NCBI GenBank assembly: GCA_025602905.1
Contig: JAHLKI010000053.1
Location: 21,675-85,674 of the forward strand
DNA: 64,000 bases
Origin: Phlyctochytrium arcticum
Lineage: Eukaryota; Chytridiomycota; Chytridiomycetes; Chytridiales; Chytridiaceae
Direction of reading: 5' to 3'
Of the stretch, positions 32,701 through 42,741 are shown piece after piece. The number at the start of each line of letters is the position of its first letter. Within the stretch, counting starts at the first letter, position 1. The position numbers were made by a program, and so were the translations under genes. The notes below the pieces were generated by a model. That model saw nothing but the letters and a program-made list of their open reading frames with translations, did no database searches and was not told the DNA's origin.

Positions 32701-34568
32701 CTGCATACATGCTTCCTGCATTCATCATTCCCGTCAACCGTATGCCCAAGGGCCAGACCAACAAAACCAGTACCCGCGATTTGGACGGTTTATTCAAGAA
32801 CTTGGACTTTGAAGTCTTACAGGCGCTTGCACTTGAGACCAATAGTGAAGGTAACGCGACCCCGGACGACCCCAACCGAGAATGGACTCGGCTCGAACAA
32901 GATATCCGGAACGTCGTTGCCAGCGTTGCTGCATTGGATCCTCACGACATTGGCGCGCGAGCATCCATTTACCAACTAGGTCTCGATTCAATCAGTGCTA
33001 TCCGCGTCAGTTCCAAATTGCGAGGTATCGGTATACATATTAGTGTCGGCGAGATTCTCCGTGCGCGAACAATTGAGAAAATGGCCGTGTTGTTGGAAGG
33101 AGAGAACCGAGTTGTTAAATCCGTTCTGGACAGCCGCGAAGTAGTAGCCACACCCGCCGCAACCGACGCTTACCTCATGGAAGTTGTCGGCAAGGACTTT
33201 GTGACCCAGTCGGTTCCTTCATTCGTCCAAAACGCGGCTATCGAGCGTATTTTACCCGTCAATGCCAGTCAAATCTTCACATTGTCATCCTGGATCTCGA
33301 GTCGTGGACAGTACTTTAACCCAACCTTCTTGTTCCAATCCAATGCACCCATCGACGTCAAAAAACTGGAGACTTCCTGGGCACAACTTTGTCAACACCA
33401 TGAAATCCTGCGAACCGTCTTTTTTGCCACTTCCAGTGTTGAGATGCCCTTTGTGCAAGTCATTCTAGAAAAGGCAGTACCAGTCTTTACCCACGAGGTC
33501 ATCAAAGGGGTGTATCACTGGGATACCCTTGCTCCGATTTTTGCCGCTGAACGTGAGACGTTCAATAGTGTCGCTAGCCCACCTTCTCGCATGCGCTGCC
33601 TGACGTTTAATGATTGCTCGATATTGCTGTTGACCATGAACCATGCGCTATACGATGGATGGAGTGTACCCTTACTGCTTTCGGACTTGAGTGAATTGTA
33701 CGTTTCTGGGACTGCACCGGCTATAACACTGAGCTGGTCTTCTTTCATGGATAACATTGTGGCTGATCGCTCCCGAACGGACTTTACCCGGCTCAAATCC
33801 GAATGGAAAACGGTGACCGACGCCAACAATGACTTCCTGTTCCCTCACCTAAATACCGACCATCCCACCTCCCAAAACACCGTCGATACCCGCTTTGATC
33901 TTCCCAACGTTATCCCCAAAGAAGCTCTGGATGCCCTGATGCAAAAATGTCAACAAAAGGGGCTGAGTTTCCAATCCTACGTGCTCGCTGCATGGGCTAA
34001 AACACAAGAATCATATACCGTCTCATCCAATCACGTCGCCTTTGGTCTCTACCACGCCAACCGATCTCATCCCGAAGGCGTCGACACCTTACGTGGTCCT
34101 ACCGTCAATGTACTGCCATTACAATCTGCCACACCCAGCACCAAATCCATCTTTGCGTTGGCTTCCGAATTACAAGAAGAACTGAGCCACCAGGTGGACG
34201 AGATGCCGTATGTGACGTTGCACGATATACAGACATGGTGCGGTCGAGTCTCATACCCACTCATCAACGTATTCATCAACTTCCTGATCACCGAAACCGC
34301 ACCTGCTGTCGCGGAAACCGCCATGCTCAAACCGGTCCCTCTGGACGTTCTTCCACCTACCTCTACACCGGAACCCACAGCCTCCCGCGCTCTCGGTCTA
34401 GAAAACTCCAAAGCCTCACCCATTCAAAGCGATGTTGACCTGGAAGTTGCTGTCCGCGATGGTGGTTTATGCCTGGCCATCTTTTCCCCCGCCCATGTTT
34501 TGTCTGTTTCCCAAGGCGAGCAAGTTTTACGCCGTTTCGTATCTGTGCTTACTGAAGAGTGCATCTGA
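17033..34568 (+). CDS. Five-module nonribosomal peptide synthetase, siderophore-synthetase type
   Basis: Five exons (17033-17413, 17474-27514, 27576-29301, 29367-30895, 30957-34568) close in frame to 5,762 residues. The introns are 60, 61, 65 and 61 nt, all GT-AG. Domain order is a truncated condensation-like segment, then (A-T-C) five times. The ATP-binding motif (YTSGTTG-x-PKG) sits near residues 371, 1501, 2625, 3713 and 4800. The T-domain core LG(I/L)DS sits near 797, 1911, 3031, 4112 and 5235. The C-domain motif (H/N)HALYDG sits near 1018, 2129, 3239, 4327 and 5454. There is no thioesterase; the chain ends in a C domain, as in fungal NRPSs that release by a terminal C domain. The LGxDS T-domain style and the neighbouring SIT importer suggest a hydroxamate-siderophore or related peptide. 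Ferrichrome synthetases have at most three or four A domains, so five intact A domains is distinctive. The product is unknown. Confidence 0.9.
17700..21010 (+). other. NRPS module 1 (A1-T1-C1)
   Basis: A1 runs from about 17700 to 19330 with LYTSGTTGKPKG and the A10 lysine in LGTAGKVDR. The ten-residue specificity positions, aligned by eye to GrsA, read DVFDIILIAK. T1 has HLGIDSIGA. C1 has HHALYDGW and an intact VLSGRTS motif. A1 differs most from the others at the position occupied by G in A2-A5 (I here). Confidence 0.7.
21090..24330 (+). other. NRPS module 2 (A2-T2-C2)
   Basis: A2 (21090-22660) has LYTSGTTGRPKG and reads DVYESGSIT plus the A10 lysine (LGGTGKTDL). T2 has ELGIDSLRA. C2 has HHALYDGWS and VVSGRTVA. 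The C2-A3 linker contains a basic stretch (KKSKPSFLKRML) not seen in other linkers. Confidence 0.7.
24480..27690 (+). other. NRPS module 3 (A3-T3-C3)
   Basis: A3 has IYTSGTTGTPKG; its specificity positions read DVLTIGAIGK. T3 has QLGIDSVNA. C3 has HHALYDGWS. Intron 2 (27515-27575) interrupts the end of C3 just before YAVSVEME. Confidence 0.7.
27800..31090 (+). other. NRPS module 4 (A4-T4-C4)
   Basis: A4 has IYTSGTTGVPKG; its specificity positions read DVFDVGAIGK. Intron 3 (29302-29366) splits the A10 motif between RTG and KADRKAL. T4 has QLGLDSISA. C4 has HHALYDGWS. Intron 4 (30896-30956) precedes YDVTLEVE, the same place as intron 2 in C3. Confidence 0.7.
31190..34568 (+). other. NRPS module 5 (A5-T5-terminal C5)
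   Basis: A5 has IYTSGTTGTPKG; its specificity positions read DVYNIGAIGK. The A10 region is divergent (PKGQTNKTSTRDL) but keeps the lysine. T5 has QLGLDSISA. The terminal C5 has NHALYDGWS: the first histidine of HHxxxDG is Asn, while the second (catalytic) His and the Asp-Gly remain. Its VSGR-like motif is also altered (FGLYHANRSH). It may therefore release or cyclise the product rather than condense. Confidence 0.7.
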
Positions 34569-34961
34569 AAATTTAGTCGTTTTTAGTTGTTATGTTTGTG
34601 TTTTAGAGATCTCTTTATTTTAGAATCAGTTGTTCGTTCGTCGTCATAATCATTTTCTGTTTTTATCAATACAAGTTAGTCGTCAAATACTCTTGTTTGG
34701 TCGTGCATCGTGAGACTTCAGAGGAAGATCATTCGAAACAAAGCAATTTTTGTCCTGCGCACAATGTCTCAGGGTAGGCAGTCCATTCATGCTTTTCTAC
34801 AATAGAGACGCCATCCTTTCAGTACCAGGCTCAACCAAGGTTTTTTCTTTGTCGAAAAGATATGTTTCAAAAAAAAATGAAAATGCGTTAAATACTTTTA
34901 TGTACAGAGAGACAAGGGGGAGAGGAGGCTATATACAACATAGAAATCAGAGAGAGAAGCA
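34569..34961. other. Convergent 3' spacer between NRPS and ABCG genes
   Basis: AT-rich 3' flanks of two converging genes. No gene or repeat seen. Confidence 0.5.
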
Positions 34962-36965
34962 CTACTTTTTGAGGTATCGAATACCGAGGTACGCAATAAA
35001 CCGGCAGATCAAGATGTAGAGGACAAGTGCGAGAGCACACCCTTCAATCGTCATTTTGTCCAGCGCGAGGGATTTGATGGTTTGTTGGCCAGAAGTGGTG
35101 GGACATTTCCCGTCAACAAGTTGAGTGGGAAGACATCGGAGTGCGAGGCCGGAGAGTTCGTTGAGGGAAATACCGATATACCCGAATTTGACGTAACTGG
35201 TGTAGTCGAGCCAGATGAAATGTTTGGGGAGGTTGGCGGGTGAGAGAAAGAAGGAGCCAAAAAGCCGGGCCATTTCGAGGACCATGGGGAGAACCGTTAC
35301 GGAGAGTGAAGTGGTGCGGCAGAGGGCAGAGACCATCATGGCGAGAGAAGTGGCGGCCAAAGTGACGAGAACCATAAACATGGTGAAGACGACGAATTTG
35401 GCGACGGTGAGTTGGAAACCAATCATGAAATAGGCGATAAAGGAAAAGGCGATGGGACAGGCGACTTGGAGGATTCCTTCACTGATGTTTTTGCTCAAAA
35501 AGTAGGCTGAGACGTTATACGTCCCTGCAGCCCGTTCCCGGAGCACCAATAGCCGTTCTTTCGGAAACGAGTTGATCATCGACAAGGATCCAAACATGCC
35601 TTGATTGACGACACAGAAAAAGAGGACAGGTTGACGCCGGACGACACTGGCTTGGGTATCCCCGATTTGCCAAAAGACGCCTCCGATGAGTGCAGCCAGG
35701 ATAATGTTTTGGAGGAGTTGGGTGATGATGACGCTTTTGGAGCGGACGAATTCCTTCATGGAGCGTTCGAAGAGGATGCAGAACTGGTAGCGCCAGGGGG
35801 GACGGGTCAAGGTTTTGGTCAGGGCGTGGTTTTGCTGCATGATGGATTTTTCCTTCATGTCGATGATGACGGCGGGTGTCGCATCTTGGATTTTGTTGAT
35901 GCGGTCAATGGCGATTTCGTCCGCGTCCATCGATCCTTCGACGGAATTGTAGTTGGGAGGAGGTGGAGAAATGACGTCGAGCATGTGGTCGGCCGGGTTG
36001 GTTTCCGCGGGGAGAGGGAACCCGGCATCAGCAAAGAACCGCATCGTGTCGGCGGCCGGACCATAGTAGACGATTTTGCCGGATTTGAGGAGGAGGAGGT
36101 CATCAAAGAGTTGGAAAATCCGGGATTGGGGTTGATGAATCGTGCAAACCACCGTGCAGAGTCCCGACGCGGCCAGTTTCTTAAGTGTCTCACAGAGCAA
36201 TAGCGCAGTCACACTGTCCAGACCCGAAGTTGGTTCGTCGAGAAAGAGGAGACGGGGTTGAGTCAAGAGTTCCATGGCCACGCAAAGTCGTTTCCGCTCG
36301 CCGCCGGAAATACCCCGGTTGAGTTGATCTCCCACAATCGTATGCCGAACATGGTAAATCCCCAGCTGTCGCAAAACTTTTTCGACGCGGAGGGCTTTAT
36401 CGGATTTGGACATGGAGCTCGGGAGACGGAGTTCGGCGGTGTAGTAGAGGGTTTCTTCGCAGGTTAAGAGGCCGTTGAGGAGGTCGTCTTGGGGGACCAT
36501 GCCGGCTACTTTCTTGAGATCGCTGGCCGAGTAGTCCATACCGTCCAACCGAGCAGTTCCGGAGGTGGTAGCAGAAGTGATGCGGCAGGCCAGAGTATTC
36601 ATGAGCGTCGTCTTTCCCGATCCTAATTGGAACGCACCAAGTTAAAAAAAAATGCACTACCAAACAATGAAGAAATGCACAATGTACATACCAGATGGCC
36701 CCATAATAGCCAAAAACCGTGACTGAACACTCCCACTTGCCCCATGAAGTAAAGTTTTGGCCCCATCAATAGAAGTAACTTGTAAATCCTTCCAGCAAAG
36801 TTCGATGGCTTTCGTATTCGCATCCTCAAAGTGTTTCTGGAACTCGGCCATGGAGCGGACCGTGAGCTGGACTTGGTGGTGGTCAGCGTCGACTAAGGGG
36901 TTGGCGAGGAGCTCGGGTTGAGCGACTTTGAGGGACATGTTTGAGGGGGAGGGTTTGAGGGACAT
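34962..36965 (-). CDS. ABCG half transporter (White/ABCG2 type)
   Basis: Exons 36965-36692 and 36622-34962, joined across a 69-nt intron (GTATGT...CAATTAG), give 644 residues. The splice falls inside Walker A and restores GPSGSGKTTLMNTL, which strongly supports the join. The order is NBD then one TMD: Walker A, Q-loop region (VAGMVPQDD), signature ISGGERKR, Walker B LLFLDEPTSGLD, switch H (CTIHQP), then six hydrophobic segments and a C-terminal ILICRFIAYLGIRYLKK. Half transporters dimerise and export lipids or small molecules. The gene converges on the NRPS end, making it a possible second exporter for the peptide product, though this is inferred only from position. Confidence 0.88.
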
Positions 36966-37025
36966 TTTGAGGGTGAATTGGGTGTGGGTGATGTGTGGAA
37001 GGGAAATTACTCCCACACCGCTTGA

Positions 37026-37033
37026 TATTTATA
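37026..37033 (-). promoter_or_regulatory. TATA box of the ABCG gene
   Basis: TATAAATA on the minus strand, about 61 bp upstream of the ATG at 36965. Confidence 0.55.
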
Positions 37034-38340
37034 GTCCCCTACCTCTCCTCATTCATCCTTTTTTTTGTTGCTGCGGGGACACCACCATCTCTATTCGAAA
37101 ATTGACTTGGCAAAGAAAGTTATTTTCCTAACCCCGCCAAGTCAACTCAAAAGTTAAAAATCCATAAAAATCCTACCCCCGCCAAGTCGATAGTTTTCGA
37201 ATATCCCCCCCCCAGATTGTGAAATTGCGGGCTAGGGTTACGCGTCGCGTCATTTTCGGCCAAGTCCAAAACTTTTGACTTGGCATCATGAAAATAATGG
37301 GATTCGGAGTAATTCGGACGGGGGGACTTTGATGCATCATGCATCCACAATATGCAATTGGGTTTTTTGGGGTCTTGATATTTGGCTTTTTGGCTTTGAT
37401 GTTGGAATGCCACCACCTAATTCTTGCAGTTTATTTCAGCATCCAATGGGATTATTCAAACCCCAAAAAACCTTGACCAAAAAAAAACAAAAACGACTTG
37501 GCAAGATTGATATCCACGACCTTTCTCCTGATTCGAGAATTTCGAGGAGTCTAGATCTAGAATCTGTGTTGGTGGAGCGGGGGGCGGCTCCATGGGTTCT
37601 TTGTGTGTTACCGGATTGGAAATCTCATGCTCGGCATGATTTACTTTCTATTTCTGCTGCTTGTTCATCATGAATGTCGCCCATCCATCCCATAACGCAA
37701 TCGTAAAGGAGATATGTACTGCTTGCTGCAACCCATATCATCCAGAAATCGACAGATCTCCAAGTTATATATGACAAGGAATATATCGCGAATCCAAAAT
37801 CCGGACCTCTCTCAAAAAAAAAACTCTAGAAGTCTAAAACTGGGTAGAAACCTCGGGTTTGCCTTCCCGCCGCTGAATTAGCCACGGGTATTAACAGTAT
37901 TCCAGGACGGCAGAACGCCACATTTCGCTATATATGCGAGGGCGGCAGGTCAACGGCAACTTGTCAGCTTTGGCGGCTGAACTGCCATGTCTGCCGAGAC
38001 AATATATATTCCATTGGCGTATGAACGGTGTCTTCAGCCGCCATGCCAAGAAGTGTTCTGTCACCCCGGAACCGCTTTCGATAACGTCCAGAATCGAATG
38101 AAATCTATGCGGTGACCATGCCTGTCGACATCAGGCAACACGGTGGGAAAGGAATAATGGTCTTATACATATCCTTCATACTCAGCTTCCGTCCTGACTC
38201 GATCTCGGAAAACGAACGGTACGTTTGCATACTTGACTTTTCTTCGACATCAATGGTTGGTAAATGACTGCCCATGGAATGTATCCGAGCATCTCCAATC
38301 CCCATACTGTGTAGCCCCCCACCAGCGTATATCCTTCAAT
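37034..38340. other. Gene-poor region upstream of the ABCG gene
   Basis: Contains the palindrome above and further GACTTGGC/GCCAAGTC copies at 37259-37266, 37277-37284 and 37495-37502. The open frame at 37275-37673 has no protein-like features. Nothing else seen. Confidence 0.5.
37093..37202. repeat. Imperfect 110-bp palindrome with GACTTGGC motifs
   Basis: ATTCGAAAA-tt-GACTTGGC (37093-37111) is mirrored by GCCAAGTC-gatag-TTTTCGAAT (37181-37202). Between them another GCCAAGTC (37136-37143) forms part of a direct repeat with the right arm. It lies just upstream of the ABCG promoter. Confidence 0.7.
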
Positions 38341-38525
38341 GCTACATTCAAGAGGTCACCAAGTACTTTTTCATGTCTGGGGTAATAATTTGACGCATGA
38401 GATTTGAATAATTCATATACAATGAGTGGAAAGGAATGCCACCATGATGCATACACGTACGGTTTATGATAGGGTATACTCACGTAGCAGGCCCTTCAAC
38501 CCAAAAACGCGTGTCTCATGAACAA

Positions 38526-38666
38526 GCCCGGTTAGCTCAATGGGCAGAGCGTGAGGACATTTATCAAAAGTGTACCCGTGCTTATTCCGTATGGCTACGT
38601 ACCATACGGAAGCCAGAGTACACACAACCCACCCTCAAGATGCGGGTTCGGACCCCGCACCGGGCA
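38526..38666 (+). ncRNA. tRNA-like gene with a 70-nt structured insertion, copy 1
   Basis: It folds as a tRNA: acceptor GCCCGGT/ACCGGGC (7 bp), D stem GCTC/GAGC with GG in the loop, anticodon stem TGAGG/CCTCA (5 bp), T stem GCGGG/CCCGC with a 7-nt loop TTCGGAC. The anticodon loop is replaced by about 76 nt containing a perfect 10-bp hairpin (TTCCGTATGG/CCATACGGAA) inside an outer GTGTAC/GTACAC pairing. The A box fits (TAGCTCAATGGG). The B box has G in place of the near-invariant A58. No normal anticodon is readable and U33 is absent. T6 follows at 38673-38678. It may be an intron-bearing tRNA, a tRNA-derived SINE or a new tRNA-like RNA. Confidence 0.6.
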
Positions 38667-38672
38667 AACTTC

Positions 38673-38678
38673 TTTTTT
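38673..38678 (+). terminator. Pol III T6 terminator
   Basis: TTTTTT six bases after the tRNA-like unit; conserved behind all three copies. Confidence 0.55.
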
Positions 38679-39275
38679 GTGTGGGGATGTGTGACTTGAC
38701 CTCATGCATGCATCTGAAACCAATGATAAGGTGCGCATGTTTATCCTATGCCTGTGGCCTCTTACAAAGCTCATTCAGGAATGAGCTCTGCTAGCATTTT
38801 TTGTTGCATTGAACATTTTATTTTTTCTGATTGATCTGATCCGGTTGTGGGAAAATCCTCATGGTCAAACAACGTACTGGGGCGTAGTCATTGGGTAGAA
38901 AGGCACAGTCCAGTAGATCAGACGGAGCAACTGAACGGGACAAAGGTATCGAGTCTGTCAGGGGCATTCACCCTACTGGAAAGTACATTGACAGCCTGTA
39001 GGAACGATGGAAATGTCAAGGCTCACATAGGGTGGGGAGTCTGGTAAAAAAAAAGGAAATGAATGGGCTACATTCAAGAGGTCATCAAGTACTGTTTCAT
39101 GTCTGGGGTAATAATTTGACGCATGAGATTTGAATAATTTATACGATGATTGGACAACGATTTTCACCTTGATGCATACACGTACGGTTTATGATGGGGT
39201 ATACTCACGTAGCAGGCCCTTCAACCACTCACGTAGCAGGCCCTTCAACCCAAAAACACGTCCCAAAATGAACAA

Positions 39276-39416
39276 GCCCGGTTAGCTCAATGGGTAGAGC
39301 GTGAGGACATTTAGCGTACGTGTACCCGTGCTTATTCCGTATGGCTACGTACCATACGGAAGCCAGTGTACACACAACCCACCCTCAAGATGCGGGTTCG
39401 GACCCCGCACCGGGCA
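39276..39416 (+). ncRNA. tRNA-like gene with structured insertion, copy 2
   Basis: Same length (141 nt) and fold as copy 1. All tRNA arms are identical, and the 10-bp insertion hairpin and its loop are unchanged. The differences lie in the linker (TTTAGCGTACG versus TTTATCAAAAG) and around the outer pairing, which is kept. T6 follows at 39425-39430. Confidence 0.6.
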
Positions 39417-39424
39417 AACTTTTC

Positions 39425-39430
39425 TTTTTT
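39425..39430 (+). terminator. Pol III T6 terminator
   Basis: TTTTTT nine bases after copy 2. Confidence 0.5.
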
Positions 39431-39635
39431 GTATGGGGATGTGTGACTTGACCTCCTTTTTTTAACTCGAGTCATGTTGCACACTGGGTGCTGCGCAATT
39501 GGGAACTTAATGCTACTTAGTACGGATGTATATACGGTTGATGTGTGTATATGGCTGCTCTTGCTTCATTTTTTCCATACGGGTTAGCCGGGGTAGACAT
39601 TCATACCGTAAAACTGTCTTATAATTGAAGAAAAC

Positions 39636-39748
39636 GCCCGGTTAGCTCAATTGGGCAGAGCGTGAGGACCCACAAGTCTGTATGCATCTGATTGTACCAA
39701 CTAGAGGCATTGAACCTCCAGATGCGGGCTCGGACCCCGCACCCGGGC
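39636..39748 (+). ncRNA. tRNA-like unit, diverged third copy
   Basis: Has the same 5' half (GCCCGGTTAGCTCAAT...GAGCGTGAGGAC) and 3' half (AGATGCGGGCTCGGACCCCGC), but a different, shorter insertion without the 10-bp hairpin. There is one extra C in the 3' acceptor strand and TTC is changed to CTC in the T loop. T6 occurs at 39759-39764. It is probably a degenerate relative outside the duplicated segment. Confidence 0.45.
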
Positions 39749-39764
39749 AGAATAAATATTTTTT

Positions 39765-40449
39765 GAATGAGGAATGTGTCCCATTTTTTCCCTTGCATCG
39801 CCTGCTGCGCAATCGGAAACGCGTAGGGATGTTATACTGTCAGAATTGTGGGTACAATCTTCTCCCTCTTATTCATCCGGGGGGGCGAACCTCTCCCGTT
39901 TTTATAGTACAGGAAATCCCACCATGGGGGAAAACACTATGGAAAAACACAGAAGGGCAATTTACTATACTAGGCTAAATATCGAAGGCGATCGAATGTC
40001 CTCCCCAGTTGTGGCTGGAGTGCGGCGGTGACTCAAGGTCATCTGGCCTCAATCCGTGTCCTTGGCTCCAGCTTCCTGACATATACGATGGAAGAGTGTA
40101 GTGGAAATGATTGTTTCCCTTTTCATCGCCATACAATGATGAACCCGAAAATTTTGTCAATGAACACACCGCCGCCGCGGTTCTTTCTTCTCTCTTGAAA
40201 GGGTGTATATGTGTGTGAATCCGAAATATCTATTTCAGAAATGTGTAACAAAAAAAAAGATGTATGTCAGACAAAACTCCGAGTCTCTTTTTATGAAAGA
40301 TTGTAACTGCACCTAGAACTGCACAATGTTTTGCACTATTTACACCTGAACATCTCAGTTATCAGAATAATCGCTAATCCTCGTTGCTATGATCATCCGT
40401 AGTGGCAGCCGCCAAAAATCTGCTGATCCCCGCTGCTGTCAACATCCCC
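39765..40449. other. Intergenic, no supported gene
   Basis: Flank of the MULE element. Nothing recognisable. Confidence 0.4.
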
Positions 40450-40494
40450 ATTAATGGGGAGCGTCTCGGGCGAGGTAATATCCGGTTCCAATCG
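40450..40494 (+). repeat. MULE left terminal inverted repeat
   Basis: 45 bp, perfect inverted match to 42911-42955. Confidence 0.9.
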
Positions 40495-40833
40495 CTCGCC
40501 GGGGGGAGACAACCAAGCCACCTCCGGACCGACAGCTCGGTAACAACGTCCAGACCAAGGAATTCGAAATACAAGTTCACAACATATATTGCCAACCAAA
40601 AAAGTTTAAACTATCTATTCGCTCTTCTATCTTCTATTTCTAGTGCCATTTCCAAAATTGGGTTGTAGTCTGACTAGTATAGCCTTCTAATTGAGCTAAG
40701 AATCGTTCCATCATCGCTTCAAAAATGGGGTTTGCTTCAAGGTGGTCCTCGAGCTTGAAATGGAAGCTTTGAAGTTGCTCCACAGCTGCCTTTACGCGGG
40801 TTTTGCGGTGGTTCTTCTTGACCTGCGCCGGAG

Positions 40834-42741
40834 TCACCACAATTTCCCTGACAGGCGCCGTTCCTCGGCCCCAATAAAGCTCAAATCCCGATTCTTCAAA
40901 TCTCCAATAAACCTTTCCCACGCGGCGTCGGTGAAAGTGGTCTCCTCCGCGCACATATCTTGGTGAAAGAGATGGACACACGGGAGCATATACTGGCGGG
41001 AAAACATGCAATTGCAGTCGAGGTTGTCGATTTGGGGCACTGGCTTACCCTTTTCGATGCGAACGGCGACCATCATAATCTGATCGACCACAAGACGTTG
41101 TAATGGATGCGGTAACTTTGCTAGAGCAGGATACTGGGCAGTGTGAGTCAAGCGCTTACGGCGGAACGTGTAATCTTGCTGTGCCGCGTTTTTAGCGTAG
41201 CGCTCGTTGACATTCACAATAGTTTTGACCGCCCCACAATGTGTAGCAGTTGGCTTGCCAACATCCTTTAATTGCTTGTGGTAGGACTCGAGAGCGTTGG
41301 TCGACGTTATCTGCAGGAGCACTGGCGAATGCTGCCTTGCACCCATCGACCAACATTCAAGATGATCCATGTTGGTCCAGTTTCTTTTAAGATATGTCGC
41401 CATGTGTGCAGGAGCTCCGGCGATTGCTTCGTCGACCAATTGACGGCAACCGAGGCGGGTCCTCTTATTAAGAGCATGCATCATCTTGGCGTATGTCGCA
41501 CGGTGACTGGTCAAATGCTTCATAAATGTACGCATGACGTGAACCTGGAATAGTGAGCGTCAGTCTCTCTCCTCGTTAGCCTCTTTCCTGAATGCCACAT
41601 TAAACAAGGAAAAAGCATGCCAAACCTTGCAATAATAAATACGGGGTGTTTCTTCACCAGCTGCCATGCCTGGAAAAGCCTTCCGGATGCCAAGGTTCTC
41701 AATATGAGATTGGTCAATCATCACATTGTTTGGAATCCACTTCTTTCCAGTTTCAGCGAGAACAAGATTTCGCAAGGCATTAAGCCCAGAGTACACACCC
41801 TCGCCGTTTTCACGCTGAGCAAAAAATTGTCCGGCTGGAACCCAAGACCCTGTTTTATTCCGCACCATGCACGTAAATAGCCTCCAGTCCCAGCGGTTCG
41901 TCTTGTGGGTGGAATCCATCAACACAAGATAACTACATTCCTGCAGTACCTTCAATTCTTCTTTTCTGCCAAATGCTAATCCTTCAGTGGCACCAATTTC
42001 GTCAGTAGGGGCAACAAGAAAGCGCTGGGTGACATATCCAGCCTTTTGTAGTTCTTGTTCTGCCTCAACTACATCTGGATCCTGAATTTGCGATTCGGGG
42101 TTTGTTTTGAATTCAGGGTCTCTTCTTTTGGCATTCCAGACAGTTTTAGCTGTCAAAAGATCGACACCCAGTGTCGCGAAATATTGTGGGTCAAATTCCT
42201 TGGCAACCATTACAGGTAAGACGCCTGCGATTTCCTTGGACTGGTAGGGCTTGAAAGCCTCGCTATTGATGATCTCCTGTGCAGCAGCGCATATTTTGCG
42301 TCGATCGACGTCTTCCAATGTATGGTGTAAGTGCTTTGTTCCATACTGCGGCTGAAGGTCGACCGAAACCATGGCGGTCTGAGTATCCTCCACAACGCGC
42401 AATCTAACGGGACAATCTATAGGAATGTGAGTCGAAGTTACTCGTCTCTTGATTGAGCCAGTATCATCTTCACGGGGTCCCGAAGAATGAGGCTGTCGCT
42501 TCGCTGCCATTCGACAGGTGTATATTGTCGTGACTTTAACGGACCTTCTCGTGCCGGCTGATGCTTTCTTGTTGAGTCTAGTCCACATGTTATCCGCCAC
42601 TTGCCACTGCTCATCAAACTCTTTCTTGGTCAGTGTAAACTTTGCAGCGGGTTGGTAAAGTCGTTCTCGGACTTCTTTGAGGAGTAAACTGGACTGGGTC
42701 ATTTTCTGGAAACAATTGGTTAAATAACAGACCAAAGGCAT
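40834..42741 (-). CDS. MULE transposase with SWIM zinc finger
   Basis: Exon 42741-41626 and exon 41544-40834 join in phase 0 across an 81-nt intron (donor GTTTGG, acceptor ATTCCAG) to give about 608 residues. The join makes YYCKVHVMRTFMKH, the usual cysteine/HVMR block. MULE DDE residues are visible in LMDSTHKTNRW, MIDQSHIENLG and STNALESYHKQLK. The SWIM finger is CNCMFSRQYMLPCVH. A start at the in-frame ATG 42702 (MTQSSLLLKE) is also possible. The frame ends LSGKLW at 40834, but a natural-looking C terminus (EESGFELYWGRGTA...QFWKWH, to 40640) lies in another frame. A frameshift near 40900-40930 therefore probably truncates the protein. Confidence 0.8.

Larger units (their letters stand above)
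38341..38700 (+). repeat. Segmental duplication, copy 1
   Basis: Matches 39066-39460 closely over about 360 bp, beginning CTACATTCAAGAGGTCA, and includes a tRNA-like unit and a T6 tract at its end. Confidence 0.8.
39066..39460 (+). repeat. Segmental duplication, copy 2
   Basis: Second copy of 38341-38700. It carries an extra tandem duplication of a stretch beginning ACTCACGTAGCAGGCCCTTC (about 39201-39250). Confidence 0.8.

Noticed and set aside
38526..39416. Calling the units standard tRNA genes with an assigned amino acid
   Set aside because: No anticodon can be read: U33 is absent, A58 is G and the loop holds about 76 nt. Assigning an isotype would be invention.
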